Below, piece by piece: positions 1 through 12,700 of a DNA stretch of 54,752 nucleotides. The notes below the pieces were generated by a model, which was not told where the DNA came from, made no database searches, and saw only the letters and a program-made list of their open reading frames with translations. Made by a program: the position numbers and the translations under genes. The stretch is from Mesaphorura yosii (lineage: Eukaryota > Arthropoda > Collembola > Poduromorpha > Tullbergiidae): positions 1-54,752 of the forward strand of contig WIXG01000451.1 in assembly GCA_009869945.1 (NCBI GenBank). Reading direction: 5' to 3'. Numbering within the stretch: the first letter of the stretch is position 1; the number at the start of each line of letters is the position of its first letter.

Positions 1-2631
1 CAGCAGCAACAGCCTATATTACAAGTCCAGCAGTACAGTTCCCCACAACACCAACAACAACAGCAACACTACTTATCCTCCTCTCCCCAGCACCCCATAA
101 ACATTGTTTATCTCGGGGGGCCCCAGCAATCACAACCAACACCGAGGGAGCAGGAACAAGAAGACCTACAAGAGTTGGAACAGATAGAAGAGTTAAGAAG
201 GCGTTTAGAAGAGAAGAGGAGAGACATTGAGAGGTTGAGGATGAGGAGGTTGGTGCAGGGGGGGAGGCAGTCATCAACTGCAGTATCATCGTCTGGAGGG
301 TCGGGGTCGTTCCACCTCCACAACAGCGCCACAGAGCCATCATCATCAAATACTGTGGATAGTTTCCACCTGCATACAAGCATGGAGGATCCGCCCCAGA
401 AATCGACCTCCTTCTACCTCAACAGTGCAGCAGCCCCTGCGATGACGAGCTCGGATCCACTCTCCTCCACCACAACTACTGCTCCAGGGCACCACACCAA
501 CTCGGTCTACATCAGGCAGGAGCCCCCTCCAATAAAGCAAGAGGACTACAGGGACTCCCCACCACCCATTCCTCCACCGAGGGTGAGGAGGGGTCCAAGC
601 ACGGCTCCTTCAATGGAGCCCCAGTCAATATCTTTTGTGCAGGAGGTGGCCGCCCCGAGGAGCATCACCTCAGGCACGAAAACATACCGTATCCAGACGA
701 CACCCGACTCGAGCTTGTCTTCAGGCGGAAGAACGGCGGCGAGTGATTTGTTCCAGCACAAGGAAGAAGATAAGAACGGTGGGGGTTTCTTCATCGAGCT
801 AGAGAACGAGAATAAAGAAAATTTACAGCACGCTACAACCTCACAAGAGGAGGACCTGCTAGAAAAGAAACGTCAACGAATACTATTACAAAGCCTCCGC
901 AGGCAGCAGGAGGCGGAGGAATTAAAGAGGAAGAAGGAGGAGGAGCTAGAGCGCCGTCGAGAGTTGGAACTGGATAAAGCTGAGCAAGCCCGGAGAAAAA
1001 AGGAAGAAGAGAGATTGAGGAGGGAGAAGATCCTAGAAGGCTATAGAATGAGAAAGGGCGGTCTGGAGGAGGAGGTACGGGTTTTTGATTGTGTGTTTTT
1101 ACAAATTTTTGAATTTCTGATTTGAAACCTTTGTCTTTTTTCACAGCCCCCACAGCAAGAGCAACCAACCCCCTCAGCCTCCGTCAAATTCAGACCCAAA
1201 TCGGCGAACGTGCAACAGAGGCCTAAATCGATCCACACCAGCTCCATGGGCGATTATGGGGGTGGGAGGCTCCAGAGATCAGAGAGCCAGTCCAGCTCTA
1301 TTAATAAGTATGGGGGAGGTGAGTCAAACTCCGTCTGATTGCATGCCATATAAGAAGCATGGCGTTTTTTCACAAGCGGGATTTTCAAATTTTGAAAGTT
1401 TTCAAAAAATTTCTAGTTTGTTTGAATTTTTTTCTGCATGTTTTATTGTTTTTCTGTTTTTTTTCGTTTACAAAAAAAAGGCCGCTCCACCGCACCGCCA
1501 TCATCATCAAAGGCCCCTCCTCCACAGAGGAGCGTTTGGGGCTCCACTACATCACTAAACAAGTACAACCGATTCGGGGTTGTACGCTCCAGCAGATTCG
1601 GGGGCAGTGCGAGGAGTCTGGTTGAGAGTGGTATTATTATTTAATTTTTTTTTACTTTTCCTCTCTTTTTTCGTATTTTCTCTCGGGCTTTACGCTTCTT
1701 TGAATACCCTGTCTTTTGGGTATTTTGGGGCTGTTGGGATGTTTGGTATTTCTTGACCGCTTTTCCGGGTGCCGGTCGCCATGGGCGCTTTGCTAATTCT
1801 CTCTCTCTCTTTTGTGCTCACGCCGCCTCTACAGAGGAGATCACCTCTCCAACCCGAAACCAGAACAGCCATCATCCTCATCATCCTCCTCCAACCATTG
1901 TCTCTAAACCCCAGCTGACAACAAAGTTCTGTGAGTCTAGTGTGTTTGGCCTTGTTCGCTTTGTTTGAAAGTAAATTCCTAGCAAAAAAAACTGCTGCTT
2001 TGGGGCGATTTCTCTACTTTTGTTTACTTTAGCTAAACAATCTTGTTTTAATCATATTTTTCTTGTGATCCGCAGGCCCCTCCAGTCTCTCCTCCACCAC
2101 AGGCACTGCCCACCGCTTCCAGCAGAAATCAAACCGTTTACTAATCCAAAACGCATTCGAGTATAGCATCTTCCCTGGCCACGTGAACCACGAGCAGAAG
2201 ATGAGGATACTAGAAGAGATCAATTCAACAGAAGCTAAATACTTCCTAGTACTGTTCAGAGATGCTGGTTTACAATTCAGAGGTTTATACGCTGTGAGGG
2301 ATGAGGACGGGGAAGAAATAGTGAAGCTTTATGGAACGGGGCCCAGGTTGATAAGGGACGAGATGTTTGACCTGTTCTTTAAGTGAGTTTTTTCGATAAT
2401 TATCGGGGTTGTTGCCATAGATTTTTGTTCTGTTTGCTCTCTTGCCAACTTTTAATTTCCGTGTTCTCCAATTTACACAGGTACAACTCCGGCTCCAAAT
2501 CATTCACCCCCGTCCACACTCGCCACCTAACAGTGACTATAGACGCCTTCACTATTCAGAATGCTCTGTGGCAAAAAAAGGTTCAACCATCGCATGGGAG
2601 GGATACCGGGCGGCCGGGGAGGGATTACTGA
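1..2631 (+). CDS. Patronin: Patronin/CAMSAP, 3' part (microtubule minus-end binding protein)
   Basis: CAMSAP/Patronin proteins bind and stabilise non-centrosomal microtubule minus ends. The gene runs off the left edge. Six exons join in frame: 1-1074, 1147-1318, 1481-1630, 1835-1930, 2076-2382 and 2481-2631, giving 649 residues in the window. Order seen: a Gln/Ser/Pro-rich disordered linker; a charged Glu/Arg/Lys coiled coil (about nt 840-1074); a short RPKS-containing linker; then the CKK domain in the last two exons. CKK hallmarks are KSNRLLIQNA, KMRILEEI, LFRDAGLQFRGLY, LYGTGP and the closing IDAFTIQNALWQKK. The protein continues only 17 residues past that tryptophan region. The N-terminal calponin-homology domain lies outside the window. 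Splice phases agree at every junction. The exon ending at 1630 uses a modest GTATTA donor, so that boundary is the least certain. Confidence 0.9.
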
Positions 2632-3492
2632 AACAGGGAAAAGGCATCGACAGTATTCACCAAGAGAACATTCCGAACGCTTCCCCCAAGAAATCCATCG
2701 CTTAACCAACACGTGTAATTTAACGCTTCCATCCCAGGAAATTTTACATAATCTGCGATTAAATCTTTGTGCTAACAAACCAAAAATTGTTTTTTGCTAA
2801 CACTTTCTCGCTTACTAAATAAAAAAGCAGAGATTCTAGGCCAGGCGTGGCGCGTACAAATTCTCGAAATCAGAGCCCCCCGGCTTCCATGACAGGGCTC
2901 TGCTGCCCCGAACAATTCGAGACAGACGAGTTTCATTTTGAGACTCCGAGTTGAGACACGCACGCGCACGCCATCTACCGAGAGCACACTGCCAACTCGT
3001 TCTCACTTTGATGCAGTGTGTGTGTGCAGTACCGGCAGCATCATCCGTACAATGCAGTGTGTTGTCATGACAGTACACTACTATCGCCTTGCTCACTCAC
3101 CGACGAGAGCAACGCTCCACACTCGCACCAACTTTGAATTCCCCCCAACGGAAACGAGAGTGGAGTCCCCCAACGTCCCTTCTTAATAAATTTGTGCATT
3201 TGAACTGATAAGGCGAGTGTGTCCCACTGAAGCGTTTCCGGCCGCCGACGACCCGCCCTCCGAGCAGTACTCAGCGAGTTTCCCCAGTTTCCCGGCCACC
3301 GTGACCAGCTCCCGTCTTTACAGTGCGCACTTGCTACCCGAATCCCAGTTTTTTTTAGCTCCCCCGACTCCCATAACGACTGCGATCGTCAAAACTAAAA
3401 CTAAGAATACATTGAGAATCTCCGGGCGACAAACGCAAACTCCCACACTTAAACTTCCATGCCAACGAGTGCGCTCGTCCACGAAACCCGAA
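2632..3492 (+). other. Patronin 3'UTR and PRRC2 promoter/5'UTR
   Basis: No coding exon is visible. AATAAA at 2818-2823 is a good Patronin polyadenylation signal. From about 3000 to 3492 the sequence must hold the PRRC2 promoter and leader. The frame of the PRRC2 start codon is open upstream to about 3217 but contains no ATG before 3493. Confidence 0.55.
2818..2823 (+). terminator. Patronin poly(A) signal
   Basis: AATAAA lies 187 nt after the Patronin stop codon, with no other good candidate between. Confidence 0.55.
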
Positions 3493-6400
3493 ATGGAGCC
3501 CACACTCACCCATCACCACTCCACGGCTGCGGAGGACAAGAAGCAGCCACAGAAGCCCTCAGGGGGCTACGACCGGCTAGACCTGAACAAGTTGTACAAG
3601 GTGAGCATTATTTAAACGAGATTGTCTTTAGAACTGAGAACGGCTTCAACTTGACGAACCGTGAAATTACACAGGGAAAATCCACCGACCCTTCCTCCAC
3701 CAACAAACCAGCGGCCACCAAACAAGGGCTCCTCGCTATTGGTAAAGCGTTACCGGCGAGGGGGAGGGGCGGGGTTGTAGAGGCGGTTGTTCCGCAGCCG
3801 GCGGCTGCTGCTCCACAACAGAATAATAGGAACGGGAATGCTCCTCCACTTCAGCAGCAACCCGGCCCTCCCCCAATAAGAATGATGCCCCCTCCGCAAC
3901 CCCACTTTAACCAACTCCCCTCTTCCATCCCTCCCCGCTTCATGAGGGACTTCCCCGCACTGAATGCGGAGCCTGTTCGGGAGCAGCAGCAAAAAGAGGA
4001 GGGCCACGGCCCCGGACCGGTGCTGAGGCCAACGGGTGAGTCGCTTTGAACTTTTCCTCCACCTTTGACGAGAGTTTACTTGCCCCTGCCTTTGAAAATT
4101 TTTCTTCCAACCGACGACAAAATCTCTCTCTTATCGCATTCGCAGCCGCCGACTGGTCCCTCACAACCGGACCCCTTCTCCGTCCTCCACCACCACCCTC
4201 CAGCCAACGTTTGCATCGTCCCCAAATCCGTGGGCCCCCGCCAATGCAGCACTATCACAACCAAACCAGAGCTCCTGGTCCACCTCCCCGTCTCCAGTTC
4301 ACAACCACCAGCATTATTAAAGAAGAGGAGCTATTGAAGATGGACTTGAAGGAGAGTGATAAGAGCTGGTGGAATAGCGAGGAGGTTGACTACGATAAGA
4401 AGATATTGTTTGAGGAGGAGGAGGTGGAGGTAGTAGAGAGACAGGAGGAGAGGAAGAGTCCGAGCCCGGCTTCGAGTAAAGACTCTGGTAGACAGCAGCA
4501 GCAGCGAGCCCCTCCAGGCCTCCCAGCACCAGGTGGTGCAGCCCCGAGGGAACCTCGTGAAACTCGTGAACCTCCCCCACCGAGGGACCAGGGCCGAGAC
4601 CCCCGCCGCCCGCAGCAGCAGCAGTACGAAGAGGACAGCTGGAGGAGTCAGGACAAGTCAAGGTCGCAGCTCCCTCCGCGGTTTCAGAAGGGTGGAGCTC
4701 CTCAACGGGAGCAGCAGCGGGAGCAGTTGCAAAAGGGCAAACCCCGAGAGCAGCGGGAGGAGAGCAAGAAAGGTAGGTATTTTATTTTCGTCCGAGCCTC
4801 GGCACGTCTTAACCATCGTCTTCTCTTCGGCAGTGAACGACGCCACTCCAACAGAAACACAACCACAAATCCGCCTCCTCCAGCGAGCCCCAACGACCAG
4901 CAGCAGCTCCTGGGCGGATGAAATGGAAGAGGAGGAGATTATACCTCCAGTACCCGTACAGCAACCCCCGAGGAGGGTATACATTCAGCAGAGGAAGGTG
5001 GAGGACATGCGGCCGGCTGTTAAGGAGGAAGAGCCCAAACAGGCGGTGGTTGAGAAGCCGGCGGTAGCCCTTCCCCAGCTGGTGGAGAAACCTACTCAAC
5101 CCGCACCCGCAGCAACGGAATCGGCTGTTGAGGCAGCCAGTGCAAAGATGGAGGCGTGCAAGGTTGTGGAGGAGAAGCAGCCGCCTCCGCGCGACCACCA
5201 CCATGCGAGGGCTCCGCCGCCGCAGCAGCAGCAGAGGCCGCACAGGGGTGACCACTCCGAGGAGAATCGGGAGCGGGCAGAGCACCGTGTAGAGCATCGG
5301 GACCGAGACCGGCACCATCAGCACAGGAAGGAGCCCCCTCATGGCAGAGATCAGCCACCGCACCAAGGCAAGGAGCACCATCAGAGGGATCAGAAAGAGG
5401 GTCCTCCTCCCCAGCAGCCCCTGCAGCAGCAGAAGGATCATCACCACCCCCGACCACCATCACAGAGAGAGCCCCACGATCATGCTGCCGCTACGAACAG
5501 GGATCAGCAGAGAGGGCGTGGGCCGCGCCCCCCTCCAAACTCCACCTGGAGGGGCTACGGCCCCCCGAGCGACAAGAGCCCGTTTGCTGGAGGGAGGGAG
5601 GAGCAGAAGGAGCAGCCGGTGGAGAGGCAGCCTCCCCCACAACAACAACCAATTGTGGACAAACAGCCTCCTTCACAACAACAAAATGTGGAGCCTCCCC
5701 CCAAACCCGATCCTCCAGTCAAAGCTGAACCCCAACCACCAGCACCTAAGGAGTCAGACAAAAAGATCCCCTCCCTAATGGCGCTTGGTGAGTTGTCTCC
5801 TCCAGAGGAGATGAAGCAGCGCTACGCTCCCGGTGGTGCAAGAGGACGCGGTCAGCAGCAGGTGCAGTGGAGTCGGGGTGGCCGTGGACGTGGCTTCTAT
5901 GGGGAGAAGGTGCAGGGAAAAGAGTACAGAAAACCCCCAGGGAGGGAGGAAAAACCCCGCCCCGGAGAGGACAAGCCAAGGTCTGGGGGCGGTGAGGACA
6001 AGCCCCGAGAGGAGAAACCAGGCGTGAAGGACGAGCACAAACCTGCCACCACAGCTGAGAAGCAGCAACCCCCTTCAAAGGAGGGGAAAGCGCCCCAGCG
6101 CGACTCCACTGTGGCTGAGAAGGGCGGCACCTCCCCACGCGATCAGCAGCAGCAAAAGAGGAGGGAAAAGAAAGATGATCCACGCCGCCCTCCCCCTCAG
6201 AAACTCTACGATCCCCCTCACAAGCAGAAGGAGAAGGTGGAAAAGCCGGTGACGGTGGGGAAGGAGGAGAATTCAGCGGGTGTTGGCAAGGCTCCTCCAG
6301 CAGCGGGGGTGACCACTCTAACGAGTGCTACGATTGGACAGCAACAGATCCCGAGTCCGGCGGTAAAGGCCTCATCAGCTGCTGCTGCGGCCGCTCCTCC

Positions 6401-8029
6401 ATCAACTCAACAACCTCCACTCTCCTCCACAGGCCCACTCTCAACTACAAGCACCTCCGCCGTCTGGGAACCCCCATCAACGTCAACCACTCTCTCCAAC
6501 ATCAAATCAACTCTAATTTTCGAGAACAGCAACTACAAGCAGTCCACTTCTCTCGTGGATGATGACTACATTCAGTCGGGGGTCCAGTCGAGGTATGGTC
6601 CGATTTCACCGCATGCGGTTCAGGTCCAGGCGGAGAAGATCCAGGCGACGAGGGCGATGTGGGGGGATTACAGTTCAGAGGTGGGGTTGTCAACTCCAAT
6701 GCCCGGAGGAGGAGGGATGAGTGGGTAAGCTCTTGACGACTTGTTTCTGGAGTACGAAAAGCTAATCTCCTCGTGTCTTTCTTGCAGGAACTCCACTTCA
6801 GTAGCAGCTGCAGTTGCACCTCCGCCAATCACCCAGGCGCCAACATCGGTGCAGCAGCACCACGGGCACAGCGTCACAACACCTCCGACTGCAGCACCAA
6901 GTGCAGGCCCCATCCAGCCACCTCATCACTCTGCTGCAGGGCCGTACCCCGCCTCCACAACCACCCCCAACCTCCTACTAATGGACATTGGCCCATTTGG
7001 AGCGAGTTTTAACCGGTCAACCGCTCCTTCCAGTTACGCCCCCAGCAGTTACACGAGCAGTACCACGATTGGTGGCTATCAGCCATTCCCGCAGCAGGGG
7101 CAGCAGGGGGAGCATATGCATCATCATCCTCAGGTGCAGCCACATCACCATCATGGAGTGCAGGGGCAGGGCCATCAGCAGCATCTGCAGCAGCAGGTAA
7201 ATTATAGTGAGGGTGGCTTCGTAACGGAGATTAAGCGCCAGAGTCCAAAATTTGTCACAGTCCCTAGGGAAAAATTGCGCAAACAGCCAAAGGGTTCTCG
7301 AATGATTCGAATTTCAAAGTCCCAGAATCTTCGAAAAAGTTAAGTCGGAGACGAGATTAGAACAAATCCCCCAATGATAGAAATTTCAAAGGCCCCAGAA
7401 AGCTAAAAATTCTCAGAGTCTAACAAAAGTCTCCTCTCTCCACAGATCATCCGCCCTCCTCCTCCCCATCAAACACAGCATCACGCCCAGTCACCATCCC
7501 CATCTCAGCAATACTTGCAGCAGTACAGCATGTTTTACGACCGGAGGGTGGTGGGTCCCCCACCTACTGCTGTGCAGCCACAGCTTTATACACAGTTTGG
7601 GCAGCAGCAGCAGGTGTACATGCAGCAGGGGCATTTAGGCGGAGGGAGCAAGATGGTCGGGCCTTTTATGCAGCAGCAGCAGCAGGTGAGTTTAAAAGAA
7701 GGGACCGGAAGTGGCCGTTTCCATTCTGCAGGAAAGCTCTGATGATAACCACTCTTTATTTCATCTCAACAGCCCCCTCCACAACTGCAGCAACAGCAGC
7801 CCCCCCCCCACAACTCCAACAGCAGCAGCCCCACCCCCCACATGGAGGCCCCTCCCCCCATCAATATTATGATGCTAGCTATCGCCCCCAGCAGCAGCAG
7901 TACTACAACCCGAGACAGTCCCACGGAGGTCACCCAGCCGCCCCTGGCCCGATTGGAGGGAAGAAACCGATGCAACCACAGCAACAGCAGCCCCCACAGC
8001 AACCACAGCAGTGGAAGCCGTACATGTAG
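3493..8029 (+). CDS. PRRC2: PRRC2 / no circadian temperature entrainment (nocte) homologue
   Basis: PRRC2 (BAT2-like) proteins are very long disordered RNA-binding and stress-granule proteins that support translation initiation; the Drosophila member is nocte. Exons: 3493-3600, 3675-4035, 4146-4772, 4834-6724, 6788-7196, 7446-7685, 7773-8029. The conserved BAT2 N-terminus is clear: the YDRLDLNKLYKGKS motif across the first intron, LLAIGKALPARG, then RDFPALNAE and GPGPVLRPT. The next block is IIKEEELLKMDLKESD followed by WWNSEEVDYDKKI. The rest is Pro/Gln/Arg-rich with RG-type stretches (about nt 5840-5900) and long His/Gln runs. ATG 3493 is the first in-frame Met. The first six exons give 1,212 codons in phase. 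The last exon enters in a different frame from the one that gives a sensible C-terminus (stop 8027-8029); see the C10 run at 7800-7809. Read strictly, the frame ends at 8126. Confidence 0.85.
7800..7809 (+). other. C10 homopolymer with reading-frame change in the PRRC2 last exon
   Basis: Exon 6 ends at 7685 in phase 0 and the acceptor at 7772 is the only good one. In that phase the exon starts PPPQLQQQQPPP and then becomes Ser/Thr/Arg-rich out-of-frame-looking sequence to a stop at 8126. The other frame, entered within the C run, gives Tyr/Gln-rich sequence with QYYDASYRPQQQQYY and ends WKPYM at 8029. One extra C would join the two. Sequencing or assembly error, a polymorphism, or real slippage are all possible. 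Confidence 0.6.
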
Positions 8030-8132
8030 AGCCCCCCAACTTGAAGGAACTTCTCAGTGTGAGGGCCCAGAAACTTATATCGATGAGTCTTATGTGAGGA
8101 GCCGCTGCCCCAACGCAGCAGTATGAAATTTG

Positions 8133-8138
8133 AATAAA
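8133..8138 (+). terminator. PRRC2 poly(A) signal
   Basis: AATAAA about 105 nt after the preferred PRRC2 stop. Confidence 0.6.
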
Positions 8139-8207
8139 ATCTCCCCCGTTTTTTCTTTGTCTTTGTGAAAGTACCGACCTTGCTGTTGCCATACGCTACG
8201 CACGCCT

Positions 8208-8213
8208 TTTATT
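8208..8213 (-). terminator. pannier-like gene poly(A) signal
   Basis: TTTATT on the plus strand reads AATAAA on the minus strand, 232 nt after the stop. With the PRRC2 signal at 8133-8138, the two convergent transcripts would end within a few tens of bases of each other. Confidence 0.5.
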
Positions 8214-8444
8214 TTACAAAAGAGTTCGATGTGGAAATTACACACAAACAGCGTAAAGCCACACTCACCGGGCGCTACACGTTGATGGAGTTACCAGGGG
8301 AATAAATTATACAAAAGGAATCTAACTTATGATTGCATCATTCAAGCAGTGTGCCCCATTAAAGCTACGAGGTTTCGAGAGGGGCCGGGTCATCGCTCTC
8401 CAATGGCGGTCCGCCCTACTCCGATGACGGCAGGTTGGAGTCGC

Positions 8445-9743
8445 TCAGTGCTGCTGCAGTTGTATCAAATGAGAGTGCTGATTCCCATACTGCTGCTGGT
8501 GCTGCACTGCCGTCGGGTGGCCGAGGCTTGTGTGCGTGTGGTGCTGCTGGAAGAGCTTCTGCTGCTGTTGCAGGGCCGTGTAGCCATTGGACCCGTAGTT
8601 GGTGTTGTTTCCGTGATGCGGACCGCCGTTGCCATGCGAATTCGAGCCGCCGACCCCCGTCGTCGTGCTCGATTTGCTACTCGAGTTTAGGGCGCTGCTG
8701 CCGCCGGCGCTGGTCATTGAAGTTCCTCCACTGAGTCCAGCCAACAACTTCCCCGTCTGCTTGGGCTTCCTCTTCCTCGTCTGAATCCCGTCCTTCCTCA
8801 TCGCTAATGGCCTATTAACTCCATGCAGTTTGAAATAAAGTCCACACGCATTGCAAACGGGTTCTCCATCGTTGTTCCTCCTCCAGAGGGTTGTTGTTGT
8901 GGTTCCGCAATTCGTGCAGCAGAGGCCGAGGCGGCGGGAGGTTGCTTGCTGTGGGGTAGAAAAAAATTGTCAGGGTTTCCATGGCGGAGTGGCGGCGGTG
9001 CGAAATTCGTTTGCAGTTTTGAGCGGAATCAACACTAGTCGGAAGTGGTTGCCGTGGGAGTGCTTAAACATTTTTTTTTAAAACTCACCATTCTCCTACT
9101 GGGTTTAATTAGCGGTCGATTCATCCCATTCATCTTGTGATAGAGTCCACAGGCATTACACAGATAGTGCCCGGTCCCATCACGTCTCCATAAAGGTGTA
9201 GAGACGGCCCCACAATTAACACACTCCCTGGCCTCGTTGATCCCCGCAGGGGTCCATCCAGGGCCGAGGAAGCAGTGGGTTTCCGAGGCAGCGGAGGCGA
9301 GGAGGGCGGCTGTTGAGAGGGGGTTTGCATGGGGGAAGGAGTGCATATTTAGCTGGGCAGTGTGGTGGTAGGGGTTGTGGTGATGGGTGGAGAGCTGATG
9401 AAGGGAGTACTGCTGTTGGGCCTGCTGCCCATTATAGTGTGCGTGATGGTGAAGGGCACTGCTCGAAGAAGGGAACTGGAAGTTACTGGGGCCCAACTGA
9501 AGTGCGGCTGTGGCGGTTGCCGTGGAGTCTGCAGAAAAGAATGCAGAAATGAGTCTCATCTTTCGAGAGTCTGGGAAAAGTTTGTGGGGCACCAGAAAAT
9601 TCCTGTCTTATCTCTCGCTGAAAATACTCTCACAAATGTACGCTCGCTTTGTACGCCCAGAACTCACCATGGTAATGGTGGGAATGGTGATTTGCTCCTA
9701 TTGCACCGCTGCCTCCGCTGCTCCCGTTGTCGTACCGCCACAT
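8445..9743 (-). CDS. pnr: Two-finger GATA transcription factor, pannier-like
   Basis: A nuclear GATA4/5/6-class activator/repressor; pannier patterns dorsal ectoderm and heart in flies. Minus-strand exons: 9743-9668, 9528-9089, 8948-8445 (339 residues). ATG 9743 follows a good acceptor (exon from 9775) and starts MWRYDNGSS. The N-finger (exon 2) has [17 protein letters not shown] and ends LIKPSRRM; the C-finger (exon 3) has [19 protein letters not shown] followed by [14 protein letters not shown]. Both are CX2C-X17-CX2C. The N-finger keeps the ECVNCGA face used by FOG/U-shaped cofactors. His/Gln/Tyr-rich sequence precedes the fingers and a Ser/Gly/Gln-rich tail follows. The NNDGEP and [13 protein letters not shown] residues favour pannier over serpent or GATAe; that is from memory of the family, not a tree. 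The gene is compact, with introns of 139 and 140 bp. It probably has an untranslated upstream exon. Confidence 0.85.
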
Positions 9744-9775
9744 CTTCTCCCGGAGCGCTCTCGAGTTTGAGGAAC

Positions 9776-12700
9776 CTGCAAACAACGAAGAACAACGCAT
9801 TCAGTTTATTCAACAAATACAAATTCAGGGTGGAAACTCTGTTGAAAATCAGACAAGGGAGCATTGCGGGCAGCACGCAACTCTCGTTCGCTCGAGCACG
9901 CCCGCTCGTCTCAAATCGCCCCACCGGAGGAAGCTCGCTTACTTTCCATTCGAAACATGTATTCTCTTGAAATTCCAGTGCCCGTCGGCCTCTTTCGAAA
10001 GTGGAATTCGCGCAATTCTCGCCGGGGTGACTATAATTAAACAGTAATGTTGCTGGGAATGATGGATCACGAGCGCAGACGTTGTTGTTACCATGGAATT
10101 TCGGTTTATTTCGTGTATTTCGTTTGCACGCGCACGAGCACGTTTGGTCCGCAGATGTTTGTCCTTTCTCGCCTTTTCTGTTGTGGTCCGGTCCTAAGCT
10201 CGTTTCGAATGGAATTCCGTGTTTGCACTTTTACTCCTTGTTGCCGGAGCAATGAGGCTTCGGTTCGGTTGGGAGGCGTGAACGAGCGCACTCGCGACTC
10301 GCACGCTGAAAGGTCATTACCGCGATCGCGCTCGGTCTGGTGATAAATCTCTGTTCCACGAGAAATAAGAAATTCCGCAAATTCCCTGTGAGGAATTACA
10401 CACTCGCAGTAATTAACCAGAGCGGTCGGATGTTGGAGGTGTTTGCTACAATTTCAACTCTCTGAATTCGCCGTTTCTTTATACTTTTAGTGCGGGTTTG
10501 GAGTATAGCGCCACGTCCGCCTCGTGCCAGTGCAATTCGACCGCAAATTGTCCCAAGTCTCATAGCCTCCGTCTCTTCACGGAATGCGGGCCCAAAACCG
10601 CCACAGCGAAATTATCCAGGCTTCTTCAAATTTTTCTGCAGCTCAATTCCGCATTTCCATCGTGCCACGCCCTTTCTCTCTTTTACTGCGGTTGTCATCG
10701 ATCGCAATACTACGGCGGACTAAATACTCGAGAGCTCGCGTTGCCAGGAAACTCTATGAAAGTATACAGCCCTCTGGAAACTTTAAATCAATGCTATAAC
10801 ACGGCCGCCGAACTCAAGTAAATTCTACAAAATCTTTAAAGTTTGAGCGGATTTCTGCATTTTCAGCAGCAGTGACTGCCGTCTTCCATTTTCCCGTGCG
10901 ATCGATTTTTTCGCGTAGTAGTCACGCCCTTCCCGTACTCCCTTCTTATGCGTAGGTTGCCATTTCCGAAAAACTCGCGTGCTCACCACTCGAGAAATCA
11001 TTCGGTGTGCAATAAAAAAAATGTGGCCACAGAGGGGAGAAAATGCAGGCCATATATCCCGAGTCCACCGTCATAAAATGTACTCTCGACCATTACCGCA
11101 GAGGTGGATTAATGGAATTTCATTCGAGACTGTCACCAAGTCAACCACTGCCAGGGGAAAAAAATCCACAATGCCAATTCCTTCTTATTGTATAACAATC
11201 CAATTTTTTCGATAGCGAAAGAGAGAGAGAGAGAGTCGCGACCGTCGTCGCCAGAGTCATCTCAGCAGAGTTTGTTTGTGTCGTCGCGACCACGGCGCCA
11301 TGGCACTCTCGCGTTTTCACTTCTCTCACTTTAGTTTTTTATACGGCCAGAGCTCTCTTCGCTTAATGGAAAAACAGCGTCCAGCGGAGAGTGCGAGTGG
11401 TGATACGGGGACGGTAAAAAAAAACAGAGTAATTGAAGGTGTGTGTATCGTTTCTGAGCACGCTACTTCGTTTACTCTCGAGTCGAGTCGTCGGTGTCTC
11501 CGCTGCTGCTGGAGACAGTTGCACTCAACTCGGAGAGTAATTAAGACGACGGAGCGCGCACGCAACTCACAGCGACGCTTAATTACCTGAGCGCATTATT
11601 TCAAGGGGATCATTAAAAAAAACCAGCAGAGTCTTTTGACTACTAAAATGATCGTTCCCATGCCGAAAATTAACTGTACTCCAAAATTTGGAAATACATT
11701 CGTGTGGGTGAACTGGAAAATTTCGGAAACAAACGAACTGCGCCGTGAGTCCCCGAGCAGAGACTCGCCGCTAATATTTCACGGAATTTCGTGAATTCAA
11801 ATTAAAGGTGCTTGTCAATTGTTTGGTGGCTAATCAGGAAAACCTTACGGGGCACAGGGATGCAGGAACAGTAAAGATTTAATCGAGCGGTCCAAAACTA
11901 TAGTTTCAAATGAATGTTTGTCCCACAGGAAATTCCGGTGGGTGCGTGCCTCATTTCTCGTATTATTATGATGCGGGATGTCAGAATAAATATTCCACTT
12001 TGTATGTCTATTCCGTTGGCGTAAACAAGAGATCTGGCGGTGTCTGGTTTCCATCTCTGCAGTCGTCTCCTTATCACTCTGTATAAACAATCTTTAAAAT
12101 TGCTGGAGCGAGGTTGGAGTGGCACGCGCACACCAGGCGACCTCAAATTAGTAATGAAGCCGGGCAAAAGCTGTTTTTCCAAGACTCCACTGACGTGGTA
12201 ATTTTGAGCCCGCTCGGATTTGGGACGGCGGCGGTGGGATTGATTTCGAGTCTTTGATTTTAGTATTTGAATCGTACTCTTTCCGTTAGGAGGACTCTGA
12301 TTTCGTGTCAGTTGCAAACGAGTACAAAGTTCGCTGGCGGCTCTGCGATTTTGCTAATTACAATTTCGGCACAGACTTCTATCCGCCAAGGCGAACGCAC
12401 CCCCGGGTCATCCGGGCTGGCGGTGGAGTTACGATCGGTGGATAAATCAATATTAAATTCAGGGAGAGGTTACCGGAGCGATTAAAAAAGTAGAGTTGGG
12501 GTGTGGCCCATCAAATTGGAGAGTGCAAAATCCTAAAATAAAGTTGGGGAGTGACTGTGGGGGACTGGGAGCCGAGTTTTCAAATCGAGAGTGTAATATT
12601 GATCAACTACTCGATTGCTGGCGAATCCCCTCCAGGGAGAGTACAAAAATCGACTAGAAATCTTACCTTCTCGAATTGCGAATGAAATTCCGAAAACTCA

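Noticed and set aside
3217..3492. In-frame open extension upstream of the PRRC2 ATG
   Set aside because: It starts only at a GTG and has no ATG; the conserved PRRC2 N-terminus begins close to 3493. Treated as leader.
7741..7772. Using another acceptor (for example the AG at 7730-7731) to fix the PRRC2 frame
   Set aside because: That acceptor gives the third frame, which reaches a stop soon after; no nearby AG gives the preferred frame.
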